Part shown: piece after piece, positions 39,301-54,300 of the stretch | Numbering within the stretch: the first letter of the stretch is position 1 | Layout of the letters: each line of letters begins with the position of its first letter | From: Dirofilaria immitis | Lineage: Eukaryota; Nematoda; Chromadorea; Rhabditida; Onchocercidae | DNA: 64,000 bases | Assembly (NCBI GenBank): GCA_024305405.1 | Contig: JAKNDB010000087.1 | Coordinates: forward strand, 1,364,001 to 1,428,000 | Direction of reading: 5' to 3' | Notes under the pieces: model-generated | What the model saw: only the letters and a program-made list of their open reading frames with translations | What the model was told of the DNA's origin: nothing | Databases searched by the model: none | Made by a program: the position numbers and the translations under genes

Positions 39301-42300
39301 AAGCAATATCATGAAATAAGCATGCTTCTCAACTTCAAATTCATTCAGATTTCCTTTCTCTTTCTTCAGTTCTTCACTTCCCCTCTCAATTATTCCTTAT
39401 TTTCAACCGTATTTACTAGCAGATGGAAAAATATAAGGAACGTGGATGCAAATGTTATTTATATGAAATGAAAGAAGTAAATGAAACACTAAATAAGGTA
39501 GTTGATTCACTTACCTAAGAATTTATTATCAGATATATCAGACCAGAATGAGGTCAATTCACGAGACAAAAATGTCTGATTTTCCGATGGTAGTTCTGAA
39601 ATAAAAAGTTAATAAAATTAATTTATTTGCAAAATAAATTTAATTTCTAAATCTCTATGCCAATAGTTTTGTAGATATTAGCGAGAATAGTGCAATACCT
39701 GTGGATGAAAAATATTATGAACAACTTTGATTTGATCTTCATAAAATCGTCTCAGCCATGCTCGATCATCTGGATTTCGAAGCATTAAGGCAAGTTGAGT
39801 ACGGACATAAAAGGATTGCTTCTGACAAATTTCTGCTGCCGAAGCAGCATCAATCGAAAATGTCCCAAGGAAGCAAACACGACGATACAACCTATTGATT
39901 TAAAGGAAGATTTCACAGTCTTAAAATGAGCATCAACCGTCACTACTTCTACCAAAATAACATGCTCAAATGAGTTTAAAAATCTATTCATTTTCAAAAT
40001 ATACTAATTGTATTAAGAAGTTAATAAAACAAGATAAAATTATACGGAAGATTTAAATTGAAATCTCATTCGATTTGAACATGTTTGGTATCTCATCTGA
40101 ATATATTCAACATTCTAGCCACTAAAGACAAACTCGAAAAAGCATTCGTAACATCATTTGGATCAATCAGAACTGATGATGAAAAACTGGATGCAATACG
40201 AGATGAGACCATATTCAGTTGTTCTATATCAATTAAATGCCATGAAAATGGTCTCAATGAATTCATCAATTTTGGGAACGAAGCACGGCAAATCTGTAAA
40301 TAACTAGCAGCATATCAAAACACTGCAATCAAACAATGCATCAAGCACTGGATATACATCTTATATTTGTTAGAAGGCAATGTAATTCCTTTTCAAAGGT
40401 CTACTGTATAAATTGTAATAAATCAACTCTCATATACTATTTCTTAGACTGCTGTCATTTCACTATCGATAATTTTATCAATTAATTTTTTGACGATACC
40501 CAAAATAATCTTATAATAACAATTTTTCTTTTTTAACGATAATTTCAACATTAAACAAAAAAGAATTGGTATAAAAAAATCGTTAAAACTGCATATCGTA
40601 GAAAGACTATAATGTTTTCAGTGAGTTACCTACGACGAACAAAATTATTCAAAATCATATGTTATAAATTATCCAACACCGATTCCTATTTGTTAATTCT
40701 ATTATGCTATGCAATATCAAACGACAATTTTCTGAAATGTGTTGAAGAATTACAAAATTTTCTTAATAAAATTTCATAATTAGACTAACTGCATAATTAG
40801 CTGGTTGACTGATACAACTTGCCAATAATGAAAATAATAATGAATAAAATGTACGATGTGCATTTAAGGATTGCTGTTCCTATAATTTAATCACCTAATA
40901 GGAAAGAATCAGTGATGAAATAATGAATGAAATGATTAAAATTTTATAAAAATTAATTTAAAAAACAGAACTGTACTTCAAAAGAAAGTTCTTTTTATTT
41001 ATTTATTTTATTTCCAGTTAAATCATATGAAATCAATAGCGCTACATGAAAATAATGGATTATATTTTCGAAAAGCTTGAAATGGAAATACGTGAATCAA
41101 ATTCTTGAATTATAGAATAACTGGAAATAAATAAAATGAAGGAAGCATAAAAATAGCTTACCTGCTGTTGTATGAGAGGAAGCCATGGAATACGAACAAC
41201 AATTTGGGTTATAAGAGGAGCACTTTCAGGCGCACCATCAACCATAATTTTATCCATTAAAGCAAGATCGCATGAATTGGGCCAGAATAAGTGCCAAGGA
41301 ATATTAATGAAACGACTTTCCTGTAAAATTTTACCTGAATGAAAAAAATTTAGCTGAATTGAAAAAAAAACAATTGACATGATTTGAATAATTCAGTGTT
41401 TTTGTCGAACAATCGCATGATCGATGTTGAAGCAAAAATAAAGTAGAATAACACCAATCTTCAATGTTCATGACAATGACTTGTAAAGGATTAAATTCAC
41501 GATAAATTCAGTTCTATTTAAAGGAAAATAAATTGGCTCAAAATTAATAATTGTGCAAAACATACAATAATTTGATGTACGTGAGAACCTCCACGTGTAA
41601 AAAATGCTAATTTTTCAACATAATAACGCCAAAACAACGTAATCAAGTTTTCAGGACCACAAGGAAGATAGGAATCATATAGTTGATGAAGCTGTTCCAT
41701 CAACGATACAAAATGATCCAGAACAACAGCAGCACTATCAGTATCAGCTGAATTCCATGGAGGAAGACCAGAATCGAATGGTTCTAAAAGTGGACCAAAA
41801 ACTTGCACACAACTTCCGAAAATTTGTTGTAACTCTGAAAATATTTCAGCGATTTGTAGATTCAGTAATAAACAGGATAGAATCAGTATAAAAATAAATT
41901 ATATAGCAATAAGCAATAAGAAAAGCTTTCTTCCTCAGCTGCGCTTAAGGTGTAAAGTCTCAAGAAAACGTAGTCGAATTTGCATTCAAATTAAATGCAA
42001 CAATAAAGCTACATGCTTAATTAGTACGCTTGCTACATCCTACATGATAAATGATTTTTATTCTATGCTAGCTTCAATAAATCGAATGAAATATAAAATC
42101 ATTATTTATGATTTAAAGATTAAAATCGAACAGAATCTTCGAAAAATTGAAGAATTTCATTTCCTTAAATTAATTTATACTCCACTAATATTTAAGATAT
42201 TAACATATTAAAGCTTAGATAAGAAAGCCAACCTGATCTAAGTTTCTCAATAGACCATTCGCAATCAAATGATAAAGATGCCGCTTTGTATAGGAAAAAT

Positions 42301-45300
42301 TGAACCAAATGTAGCACTTTTGGTAGATAGTTGGTCCAAACACTATACAGTCTGGTAGATAATTCATTTCTAGATTTTCTGAATTGTATAGCAATTGTTT
42401 CACTTGCAACAATCGCCTGAATAACTTAATTACTTATTCGGTAAGAAGAACTGTATGAAATTATTAACTAGATATTTTAATGAAAATATAGAAAATATAG
42501 CAAGCCATAAATTGAAAATAATAATCAATTTAAGGATCAACAAGAAACTAAATTAATAAATTAATTTGATTTCCTTTTAAATTATTTCAAGATTCTCGAC
42601 CAATTTTCAACAAAGTTTGGAATAAGTTAACTCAAGTTAAATTTAAAGTATTTTATTCCGACGAAACTTGAGAATAGTTGCGATTAAAACTTACAGTCAT
42701 GGCATCGATAATATATTCTGGTTTAGTATCCATTATGCCATTTTGATCTGCCCCAATTTTTTAATTATTTCATCAAATATGCACAACGGTGTGCTTTTTG
42801 TATCACATGCTAAAAAGAAAATATAAAAAAATAATATATAAAAAAATTGAAAATATAAAAGTTTTGCTACAATTTGCAAGATTTTCTTGGAAATAGAATT
42901 CCGGTTTAGAAAAAGAATTTTTAATCGAAATTATAAAACATGCTATTAATGAGTCAAATTTCTTTTAATGAAGATTAAAAAGTCATTCTTCTTGAAAAGC
43001 GAAATTAAAACCACTGCAATTCTTAACTATATGTAAAGCGAAATCAAAAGATATATACCGGAAAGAAAATGCGATGCTGTTTAAATGCAGCAAGATCAAA
43101 AGATACGGAATTACAACTCGGGAAAAGCATTTAGGATCTCAGTGAAGCACATCTATTCATTATTCTTAGAAAGAGACATAAAGTGCATAAGTATTTTTCT
43201 TCCTGCTGGAAATTTTTGGAAAAAACTATATACTATCCATACCAACAAGTGAGAGCTTCAAGCCATCAACAAAATTGCTCGGAAATTGATGAAATACAGA
43301 ATGGATGAAGTGTTTTGCGCAAACATCATACAACGGCAATGAGGTGTCTGATATTGAAATCAGATTTTCAAAGGCAGCAGGCATTAGCTGTGAGAATTGA
43401 TGGGGTGGTAATCTAAATTAATACAATACATAAATCCAAACTGGATGCAAATTTAGAACAATCATAAATACAGTATAATTATAGACGACATTTCCTCGGA
43501 ATGTTGTATACGAACTACCAATTAGAGACAAATTACACACATAATAGACATTTTTTAGCTTAGCTGATAAATTTTAGTAAGAGTTTTAAAGAAATGAAAA
43601 CCAACCTATCCCCAGCATTCTTGATATCCAGCTGCGATAATAAGGCTAGTGCAGCTAAAGATGTGGTTGGATTACGGACCGCTTTGCTTAAGGATGTATA
43701 TAAATTAAATAATTCGTCAGGTGGAACACAATGAGGAGTAAAATATGGCTTCAAAAGATGAGTTAAGTGAGAATCATTTAGGATAACACGCATTAAATTG
43801 TGTTGTTCACGTGAATTATCAGCAATAAATGCCTGCAACAAATGATCATACGAAGAATTCATAAGTAAAGATATATTTTTTTGAAATCAGATTTTTCACT
43901 AATGTCTTACTGTCAAAAAAACCGAGAATGATATATATGCCGAAGAAGAACTATAATTAAAATAAAACATACCTTTCCAAGTTTGGCTAAAACGAATCCA
44001 TATGAATCTGCTGCTGCCGGGAAAATCATTTCCAATGAGGTGATGGAAGAAGTGGAATGATAAAACAGTACTCGACCTGCATCATGCAGTAGTTTTGCAT
44101 GCATTGCAGAAAGAGAGTTAGCATTTTTCATATGATTATGCATTTTACTGAAAAAGTCAATCTTTTGAAATTTTGGTGCTTCTAAAATAGGTTAAGATAA
44201 AGAAGTAGTGTCTAGTTTTTGACCACATATGCGCCTTCATATTAATAATCAATTCGAAGAATAAAACAACGTAGTTGTAATTTTAATCCTATATACGCTT
44301 TATTATATTATATTTCATTTTACTTGCTAAGGAAGAGTGAGATTAATAAATAAATTCGAAGAATCAAACTGATTAGAAATTTTTTTTGCGCTTACAGTGC
44401 TATATTTTCCAAATTAGCACAATGAAGTGACGTTTGCTCAAATAATTTGGAATAGATGTTTGCCAATTCATCGGATCTTTCCTGTCGATTAGCCTTCATT
44501 TTAGTTTCTACGGATGTCTGAAAAAAAATATACATAAAAATATTTGAAAATTTTTCTTGAATTTGAATATTTGAAAATCTTTTAAATTCTAGTCCTTGCG
44601 GTTATTTTCTTTCAAAAATTTGGAACTTCAAAAAGAACATCAAGTTTCAGTAAATATCAATGGAAGGCAAACACTATACCTGATACTGACTGGCTGCAAC
44701 GATTACAGTAGATGTTATGGGTTGTGCACATCTGCTACCAAAAGCGGTACCACATTTCAAGACAATGACTAATTCAGTTGCTAATTTGTCGTATAGATCC
44801 GGATAGAAACCAACGTAGTCATCATCCAACGTTTCGATCTGGTCTTTTGCATTAACAAATACTCTGTAATATTTAATGTATTATAAAAATAGTTGATTGC
44901 TGCCACAAATTTTAAACTACCATTCGAATTCGATAAATTTGAAAATTCATTTCATTTTTTTGTCAAGAAACTCATAATTCAAGCAAAAAAATCTTTGAAA
45001 ATGAATTTAATCTTCTTTAAGCATATAGAAACCTGGCAGCTTCATTAATTTCCTTTAAGTGAGTGGCGTATGGTATAAGACAATGACGACTATCACATGC
45101 AACAGATAAATTGAAAGGAACTTCTCGCGGTAATGTGGGATGCAGCGGTATTATTGGATAAGGTAATGCCTGACTGCGTTTGCTGAATTGGCTTATCAAT
45201 TGTGTAAAATTACGGGCTTGAATTATTGGTGGATCGATCACAAGTGAACCAAGATGACATGCAAATATGTACAACTGCAAAGCAAACTTGAATATGATTA

Positions 45301-48300
45301 TATTTTAAAAATATCTTCTTTGAGGAAATTTAAGTTTAAATGATTGTTTTGTAGCAGTCATCGTACAAAAAGGAAAAAATAAACGTACACAATCACGTAA
45401 TTTTCATTCGGAAGAAAATCTCTTTTCCAAGATGTCAAATAAGTAAAAATATGCAAACCTTCTGTCCATCATTGATTTTTTTCCGCAATTCATCTAAATT
45501 CATATATTCCAACCAAGGATGCTGAAATTAAAACGATGGTCCAATATAATTAATAATTGTACCTTTTAAAAGTTTTTTGAAACTTTTTTAAAAGTATAAG
45601 AAATTGAATTCGGCAACCTCGCTACTAATAATTCGAAATTAATTTGCTTTTATGAATTTACAACAAAATATTTTTAAAAGAAATTAATAAATCGCTATAT
45701 ATATATATAGAAACTTACGAAATCATTTGCAATAATAAATTGCAGTAAATGATCGAGCAAAAGGTCGTTAAAAGCACGAAATGATGTATTACAAATTTTT
45801 GGATTTGACAACCATTGAGTGAATGCCTAAAATTTGAGGAATTTTCTATTACGGAATTTTACACGACGTAACACTAGAATAACCAACTAAAACCATATCA
45901 TATTGCGTATTTATTTCATAAAATGCAAAAAAATAACAATTTAAAAAGCGAAACTCAATTTTTCATTTTCAAACTGATCCTCATTAAATCACTATTAATT
46001 CAATGAATTCTCATAACATATGTCGAAACATCCATTTCAAATAACTTGAACTGATGCATAAAATTTCAAAGATCGACTGTAATTTACAGCATAGAAAACT
46101 CGCTAAATATTCGTTCTCTTATTTGAATGCTATCAAATTTCCTATCGAATAACCTCTTTGTTATCCGACAAAGTATATTAAACTAAGTTCAGAAAATATG
46201 AAATCTCTAAGCTTACTTTGTAAAACAGCGAGACACCTTTTTCACTACTGTACTCCATTTGAGGTAAAATCTTCTCTCGTAGTTCTTCAAATAGAGGCTT
46301 GCTAGATGAATTTGTAAGATATTTCTCACCAAAGCAAAATTTTGCTCTAAAGATCAACAAAAACAAAAGTATATAAAGAATAAAAGAATGATGTTTGAAC
46401 TGCAATAAAATATACTTAAGTTTTGTGATTATGTTTAATGAATTTTGTAATGATCACTCAGTTGATGCGTTGGCATGCGACAAATTTCAGATAAAAAAAT
46501 AATAGATGCATCGATGCTTACGCCAAATATACTTTTCGTGAATATAAGTGAATTGCCAAATTCTGTAGAATGAGAGGAAAAATTGGATGTCTTTTAATAT
46601 TATCATTGCATCCAAATTGTAACCATCGATAAAAATGTAGCCGTTCAACCGGAATGTTCACATGGGATTTGGATGCTGCCTTCTGGAAACTAAATATGAA
46701 AATCCATCGATGAAATAAAAATGAAATCCTAGTAATGGATTGAGCTCGAAATAGGGTTATTGATTAAAAATAAAATATTTCTTTTTTTTTTTGAAATGCT
46801 CTAAGAGAAACATTTAAAGTACACAAATTATAAATGAACTTAATGAATTATTTAACCCGGAATGACGTGACACACCTAACCATTAACTGTATTTTACAAC
46901 CATTATCTAATTAAGTCTCAGAGCGGAATGACGTGACACACCTAACCATTAACTGTATTTTACAACCATTATCTAATTAAGTCTCAGAGCTAATTTCAAT
47001 CTGCTACTAATTCGAATGATTAAATTGAAATCCTGATTATATATCACTAATTATTAATCAATAATTTCGAGCACTAAGTATTGAGATCAATTTAATTTAA
47101 CAAAATTAAGAAAAAAATCATTTTCTATAATAATCTTTCTTTTAAATTATTATAGTAACCTTCACAGATTGATCCAAACTATTTTTTAGGATGTTTACTC
47201 ATTGCTAGGTATAAAGCTTCGTAAAAGGCCTCATGACTCTGTTGTTCGGCTAATAACAATGCAAAAGATGCCCACGGTGAAATGCTTAAATTTGTGGAAT
47301 CAATAAGAGGTGGAACGCTATCATCACTTGCAAACCATGATAGCACACTCTTTGATCCATCTTTCCACTGCTGTAAATCAGAAATTAAAATCTAATTCTT
47401 CATAAAGATCGACAGACCTGGCTGAAATTACAAGTGAAATTGACATAATGATCTATCTTGTTCGCGCTGAATGCAACTTCGAAATATTCAAAAAAAAAAA
47501 CGAAAAATTTTGTTCTTAATCAGAAACAATGTAATGAATAAAATCATGCTTTGAGATTTTATCCGATTATTGCATAATTTTAATTTTTTTAATTTTTTCG
47601 CGACAAAATGATTTCTGAAACTTCAGTACAAAATCTTACCTGTAGCAATACAGTATAGCTGATTTTAAGCAATTTTGGAATACCCAATAATTCTGTTTGA
47701 TCTCTTATAAATGCTATACGCACCACTATTCCTAACAAATAAAGCGTGGATTTATCGGTGTTCCACTGCGTAGGCCTTTTGCAGCACAACAATTCTATCC
47801 AACTATTCAGTTGGATTTGCGAAAAAATCCATATTTATGTGGTACTAAAATTTGGTTTTGAATTTATCTTTGTCAAGAAATTTTAAAATTTAATTAGAGT
47901 TTATTTCGCGCCTACCATTGAACTTCCAAAAACATTGTTAAATTTAATGAATTCAACATACAAACCGTAATAGCTGAACCTAAAAGCCGGATAGTTGGAC
48001 CAGGGAATTTATCGGCGCCAGCAATAAGTTGAACCGCATAAGAAGATATATCGCAAAGAAGTAATCGATCAAAACACTGTATGAAGCTGTAAAAAAATTG
48101 AGAGTCTAGAAATTTATCAACGTAAAAGGGACTGATGTAAAAGGAACTGCAGAAAATAAAATAATATTTAAACTTTGTACTACATTTCTTGTGAAATTAA
48201 GGTAGTGATTGCATCCGGAAATAATGACACAAGTCGTGCAAGAATAACTACTGATCCAACATAGCAACCAGATGTGATAAGCTCCGACCATAATGATAAG

Positions 48301-51300
48301 CCTGACGATAAAAATTCATCGATGCTGAAAACTATCGAAACTTGAAAAAAATTCATGATCATTCACGTAACCAACGCGATAATTTGGCTCCAATGGTAGA
48401 AATATGGAAATCAAGGGAAGGATATTGCAACGATGTCCCTCATATCTTACAAACAGCAAAAATTCGGTAGGAAATTGCAGCCTTAACAATGATCGCTGGA
48501 TAATAAAAACGAAAAAGAAGCGAGATCATTAACTGATTGAATATTTAGAGTATCGGCCTGAAAATTTAAAAACTTTTGTTTCGCTTGATTTTATCTTTAT
48601 TCAGCATTTGACAAGCGAAGGGCAGTTAAATGCTTAAAAATTCGAAGAGAAAGGGAAAAAATGAAATAAAAGTTGCAAGCGATCTCAAATTAAAAAAAAA
48701 TAATTTGTATTCCATTTCCCCATGCTATTCCTATCAGTAATAACAATTAATAACAATAATAAAGAGTAGAGATTTGAAGTCTAGCACCTTCTTTCAGATT
48801 CACTGATACAGGCGTAAATTCCATAATAGTGCTTTCTGAATGCATACCTACAGCTAAACCCATCGACTAGAAATTTCAAAATTAAAAAATGGAACTTCAA
48901 TAAATACAAACATTTTCCTGCTTCAGAAAATATGAAACATCGAAATGAGAAGTACCTGCAAAGGCAATTTCAACCGTACTAAAATATCCCAGCAAAAAGA
49001 ATCAAAATGATGTTCATAATCAGGTACTTTCGATGCTAGTTTAGAGATTTTATTCCAGGATTTCGAAATTAGTCCATTAGTTGCTTTACATTGAGCCATA
49101 TGACCCTTAACCAAAGTATCAGCACAAACAGCATGTACTTTAGGATGCAACCAAAGCATTCCATTTTCATCTGTTCCCCAATTCATAGAACCCAATACGC
49201 GCCTTAATTAGGTCTGATTAAATACGGTAAAAAAAAATCACATTAAATGTTAAAATTATTGAGAATTTTCATAAGATTTCAATTCTTAAAAATTTTGAGA
49301 AATATGAAAATAATTCCTGTTTATCTTAAATGCTTCAATTTTAATAACTCCTACAAATAAAAAGTGCTAACCTGGCAATTCTGGATGCAGGATGATTTGG
49401 TGGCTTGTTAATTAACCATTTTCCACATATTACACCAACATCATCTATCGATAAGCGACATTTTGACAAAGGTGCTATTGAGAGTATTTCTACTGCATAC
49501 TGAAAAACTCGAGAATTCGTTTATATTTCTATCTCAATGTCCTAATAAAAATTTAGTTTCGATAAAATCTAGCAATCGCCACTTATGAGAAAATTATGTT
49601 AAGTATGCTGGGAATTTCAGAGAGAAGAAATGATTAATTATTAAATGATTAAATAATAATTTTCAGACGAATACTGATATCTGGAAAAAGACTATGTCAT
49701 TCTTTTTTCTCTTCTTGGACGCTGCGAATAATCAACACAAAATCAAAAATTACTGCTATCAATTTCAAACATTGAAATCACTAACTTCATCCAGGAATCA
49801 AGATTTCGATCGATAAAAAGTAATATTTTCTGAAGAATATGCGGATGCTTATCCAAAAGAATTCCAACAGTTTCAGCACCAGCTTTATAAAAATGATCAC
49901 GCATAGAAACATCAAGAAAACATACCTGTCAAAAGGATGTAAATTGTGGCGTTATAAATGCTCATAAACAGGCTGCACTTGCTACATGTCATTTCTGTAG
50001 AACAGGTAAAACGGTGTCAAAGTATAATGAAATCATAATTAGCATAAAAAACAGTTTTGATAATGACTATAATTTTTATAGTCAAAACATGAAAATACGG
50101 AAAAATAAAGAAATAATCTGATGAATATTAAATATCTGAATTACTAGATGTGACAAAAAATGACTTACATTCAATATTTCAACAATAAACGAATCAACAC
50201 CTATATCTGATGCAGAAATGATAGCTGCCAAAGCAGAAATTATATAAATACGGTCGTCACTAGGTAAATCCGGTAATTTGTCAAATAAACTGCCAGCTTC
50301 AAGAAAAAAAAACAAAAATAATACAGAAAATTTTCGACTCTTATCGAAATATCAGAATTATTCGAATTCTTTTTATGCGAGAAAAAACTAACAAAATTAA
50401 TACATATTATATAAACCTTTTTCAACTAAATTAGCTAAATCTTTATCTGGTAATTCGTACAACTGTGATACTGTTATCGCTACTTTTCGCCTCAACAATA
50501 TTTGACAACGCATTCGACATGTTTCACTCACAAAATCATATGGCAAGTTCACCATAAACTGCAGAAGGCCAAGGCTGAAATTATACTATTTCGAATTATT
50601 CAAATATTTGTTATTTGGCATTAAAATAAAAATCAATTTTAAAAAGTTGGTTACAATCGAGAAAAATTAGCGCAAAAGATTTTCTAAAATGAAATGCTTT
50701 AACACTGATAATGCAGATTCATCTCAGAAAACGTGCCATATTAAGCATGCAATTTCATGAAAGATATGATTCAGTAACTGACTGACGAGTTCCGATTAAT
50801 GGTAATCAAGTCGTACCAGCTTTAATATTGGAAATATAGTTTTCATTGAGAATTCATAGACGATATGCTGCGAAGGGAGCTCCTCTTATAAATCTTATAT
50901 CATAAAAGGATCAATATTTGATGATAGTTTCAATTAAAATGATATAAATTTTCTCACACAATTGATAATTTCCTGAGGCAAATTTCTCTGTCGCCTTTGA
51001 AACGTTTCTGTTTTGTATTTGCAATGCGCATGGAAATATTTTAGCATTCTTTTGCACTTCTAAAGTCAGCAGTGTGACGCTATCCTTTAACGGCCTGATC
51101 ACTTCTATTTCCTCATGATCCTTTAATGGCCTGACTGCTTCTATTTCCTTAGGCAAAGTTTTTCACACCAAAGTAAAAGAACCTAAATTCTCTTTTCCCT
51201 TATTCTCGCCATAGTTGAAGGCATTTTTTGAAATGATTATTTTAATTAACCGAAGCAAATATTTGAACTAAAAATGGCTAAATAGGAAAAAAAAGGAAGA

Positions 51301-54300
51301 GATGTTTAATAACACATAAATAAAATACTTCTGTTTGCTAACGATGTAATATATGGCATGTAAAATGATACGGTCGAATTCTTTCTGCATCATTTTTGCT
51401 TCATCAAATGATAGCATATCTTTGATAACTTTTAAAAATTCTGCTGAACATCTGCAATTTACTCATATCAATGATATTTATCGATACTGAGAGGATTATT
51501 TAACTGTATCAGTAAATAAAATAAAATCTAACATTATTCGTTTTCGACACAATGTTAGCACAAACAGCACAAAAGTTCCTACCTATATCAAGATTTTCTA
51601 ACAGCGCCTAACCATTAACATTCATCCTTCAATAATATATTTAAATGAGCAGAATTAATAGAAAAGCTCGCTTAAATTAGATAAAATTTCATAATTACAA
51701 ATAATTACGTAATCAACAAGTCATATAAACTATGAAATATGTAACATGAGAATAAAATTACTTGATGCTTTGATGTAATGCATAACCAATTTGTTTACAG
51801 AATTGACGATAGTTGAATGTGCCATAGGTATATAAGCCATCATTAAATATTTTAATGAGCACCAATTCGAAAGCAATTAAAGTTAAAGCCTGATTAAATG
51901 GATTTAATCCTTAAAAAAATAAGGATGACGCCAAATTGGATTTGACTTATTTAATTTGTGGTAACATTATAGCTCTGTGAAAATGGCATAAAGATTCACT
52001 TAAACTAAATTTGTTCTACATTAAATAATATTTTGTATCTCAAATTAAATAACCGAATAATTAGAACAATTTAATTGGCCGATATAGACTTACTCAGAGT
52101 GATAGCAAAACATCGAATTACTTTAGCAAAAACAGCTTCAACACTGAATTGATTGAAAAATGCAATCAAATCAGTTTCACTTACGGTCACGTTAGATGCA
52201 TCCTTCTAGAAAGTGCAAACTTTTATAAGTTTTCTAACTCATATACTTGAATGAGTCATTGAAAATATTTGTTAATAATTAAAATTATCAAAATTACTAG
52301 TAATTGAGCATATTAAGTTCCTTATCCTAATAAATCGCAGCCATAGAACTATTACTGAAGATGGTATTCATTAATTAATTACTTTATTAATGCAAAAATC
52401 ACCTCTACTCCGTCGTCATTTATAATAACCCAAGTATTGGTTTCGTTTTCAAAATTCATTATACGTCTCAAAAAATTTTCACGACCCTAAATGTATTAAT
52501 GATAATTTATCAAAGCGCAAACTCATTAAGATTTGTTATTGCTAGCTAAGATAAACTGCTAGAAAGAAAAGAAGAAATATTAAAAACATATGGATTTTAA
52601 ACTGTAGCAAATAATGCGATGAATCAAATGCTGAACATGCATTCAAAATGCAAATGTTATTTGTTTCAATAAAAATAATTATCGCAACATATCTAGAGTA
52701 TGCAAGTGTCTATTACATATTGAGAATTAAATATATGACTGACAAAAATTTTAATATTAAAAATTATAAAATTAATATTCACCGTATCGATGAAAGAAGC
52801 AAACTCATCATAACTATGTAATTATCAATAATAAGACGATCATTTATGCTGTCGATTTCGATATATGATTGAAGTAATGGTGCCCCCATTGAGATACAGG
52901 TGAAACTAGACGAAGCACTTGACACAATAAATATTGCTGGTCAGAGGAGGTACACGCTTTCAGAAGGACAGCTACCTGAATCTCGAAGTTTTAAAAAATC
53001 ATTTGAAATTCAAAAAGCGAATTCATTTTCTATATAGAGGTTGAAGAAAGCGATTATGAATACGAAATTTACCAATTCACTGATCCATCCAGAAACGGCG
53101 GCAGTAAATCGTGAAGGAAGATCTGGATAACGTAAAGAATGGAACAAATCCGAAAGCGCATTGCGAAGATTTCGTCGACTCACAGTATTAGCATCTCCAG
53201 GAAGAACTGCAATTTGAAAAAAATCATAAGAAACATGAGATGATTTGATCAAATGATATTTCAATCTAAATGAAAATTTATAAACAGAACACTTTATCAT
53301 CAAGATTCTAAGACACTGTACGAGTTTGTTATTCAGAAGAACGAATAAATGGAATATACTATTCAAAAGAAGTTTCCTTTTCGGAATATACTTTGGTAAT
53401 ACTATTCAAAAGAAGTTTCTTTTCATAAAAAAACTTTATTTCTAAAAATATTTATTAAATTAGTGCCAGAAAATGACTTGATAATAATTTTCTACGAGAT
53501 TATAAACTAACAGCATGGTGGACTGTTTACATTACAGCAATGTTCAACCATAAAAGCATTATTGTAATCAACAATACGCCATTGAATTTGTAATGCAAGA
53601 GAACGCATCTGTAATTAAAAAGATAACACACCTCTAAATGACTTATTTATAGCTTGATTTTAAAACATTTAAATTATAAAAATATTAACCTGATAGAGAA
53701 TTGCCTCCGTTTAAAATAACACAATTTAAAATGCTAAGTTTTCACTTACATAATATACCTATGCAACTATCTACTGGTATAGAGATTAGATAAAATAATT
53801 CAGCACAATCGATTGCTTAGGAAATAATAAAGTTATTACAGCATCCACAATGAGCAACAAGAGAGTATTAAGTATGCATCAATTTAGAGTACTGAAATTT
53901 TCTCCATATCCATATCAATTACTGTAGTACTGAACAGAAACGCGATCAATGGAATGAATGAAGTATTAGGCATTAAGTTGAAAAATAGTAGAAATTCATT
54001 ATTACAGACACCTGAATTTGTAAACTCAACAACGAATCAAGACGGGTAGAGACATCCCGTTTCAATAACCGAGATAATTCTGTAGCTTTTTCGGGATGAA
54101 ACGTCGCAACTAAATAAGTTGCGCTACCTGTTGCATATTTCTGTTCACCGCATCGTCCCTAGAATGGATTTAGAAATAAATTTTTAGTAATTCGATGATA
54201 AATAATGCGGTAAGTTAATGAAAGAGAATATTCCGAATATATTTTATGCATTCCTCTCCAAATATTTTTGTAATGCACTTAGAATACCGCTAGTAGTCAA

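Noticed and set aside
39785..39997. 70-codon minus-strand frame beginning MKMNRFLN
   Set aside because: Overlaps epg-5 exon 39891-39699 in another frame; the true frame reads YRRVCFLGTFSIDAA.
40085..40303. 72-codon plus-strand open frame
   Set aside because: It is the antisense shadow of epg-5 exon 40293-40112, which reads SWHLIDI on the minus strand and matches EPG5.
42215..42412. 65-codon minus-strand frame beginning MLQVKQLLYN
   Set aside because: Wrong frame of epg-5 exon 42416-42233. Phase 0 gives AIVASETIAIQFRK, which fits both neighbours and EPG5.
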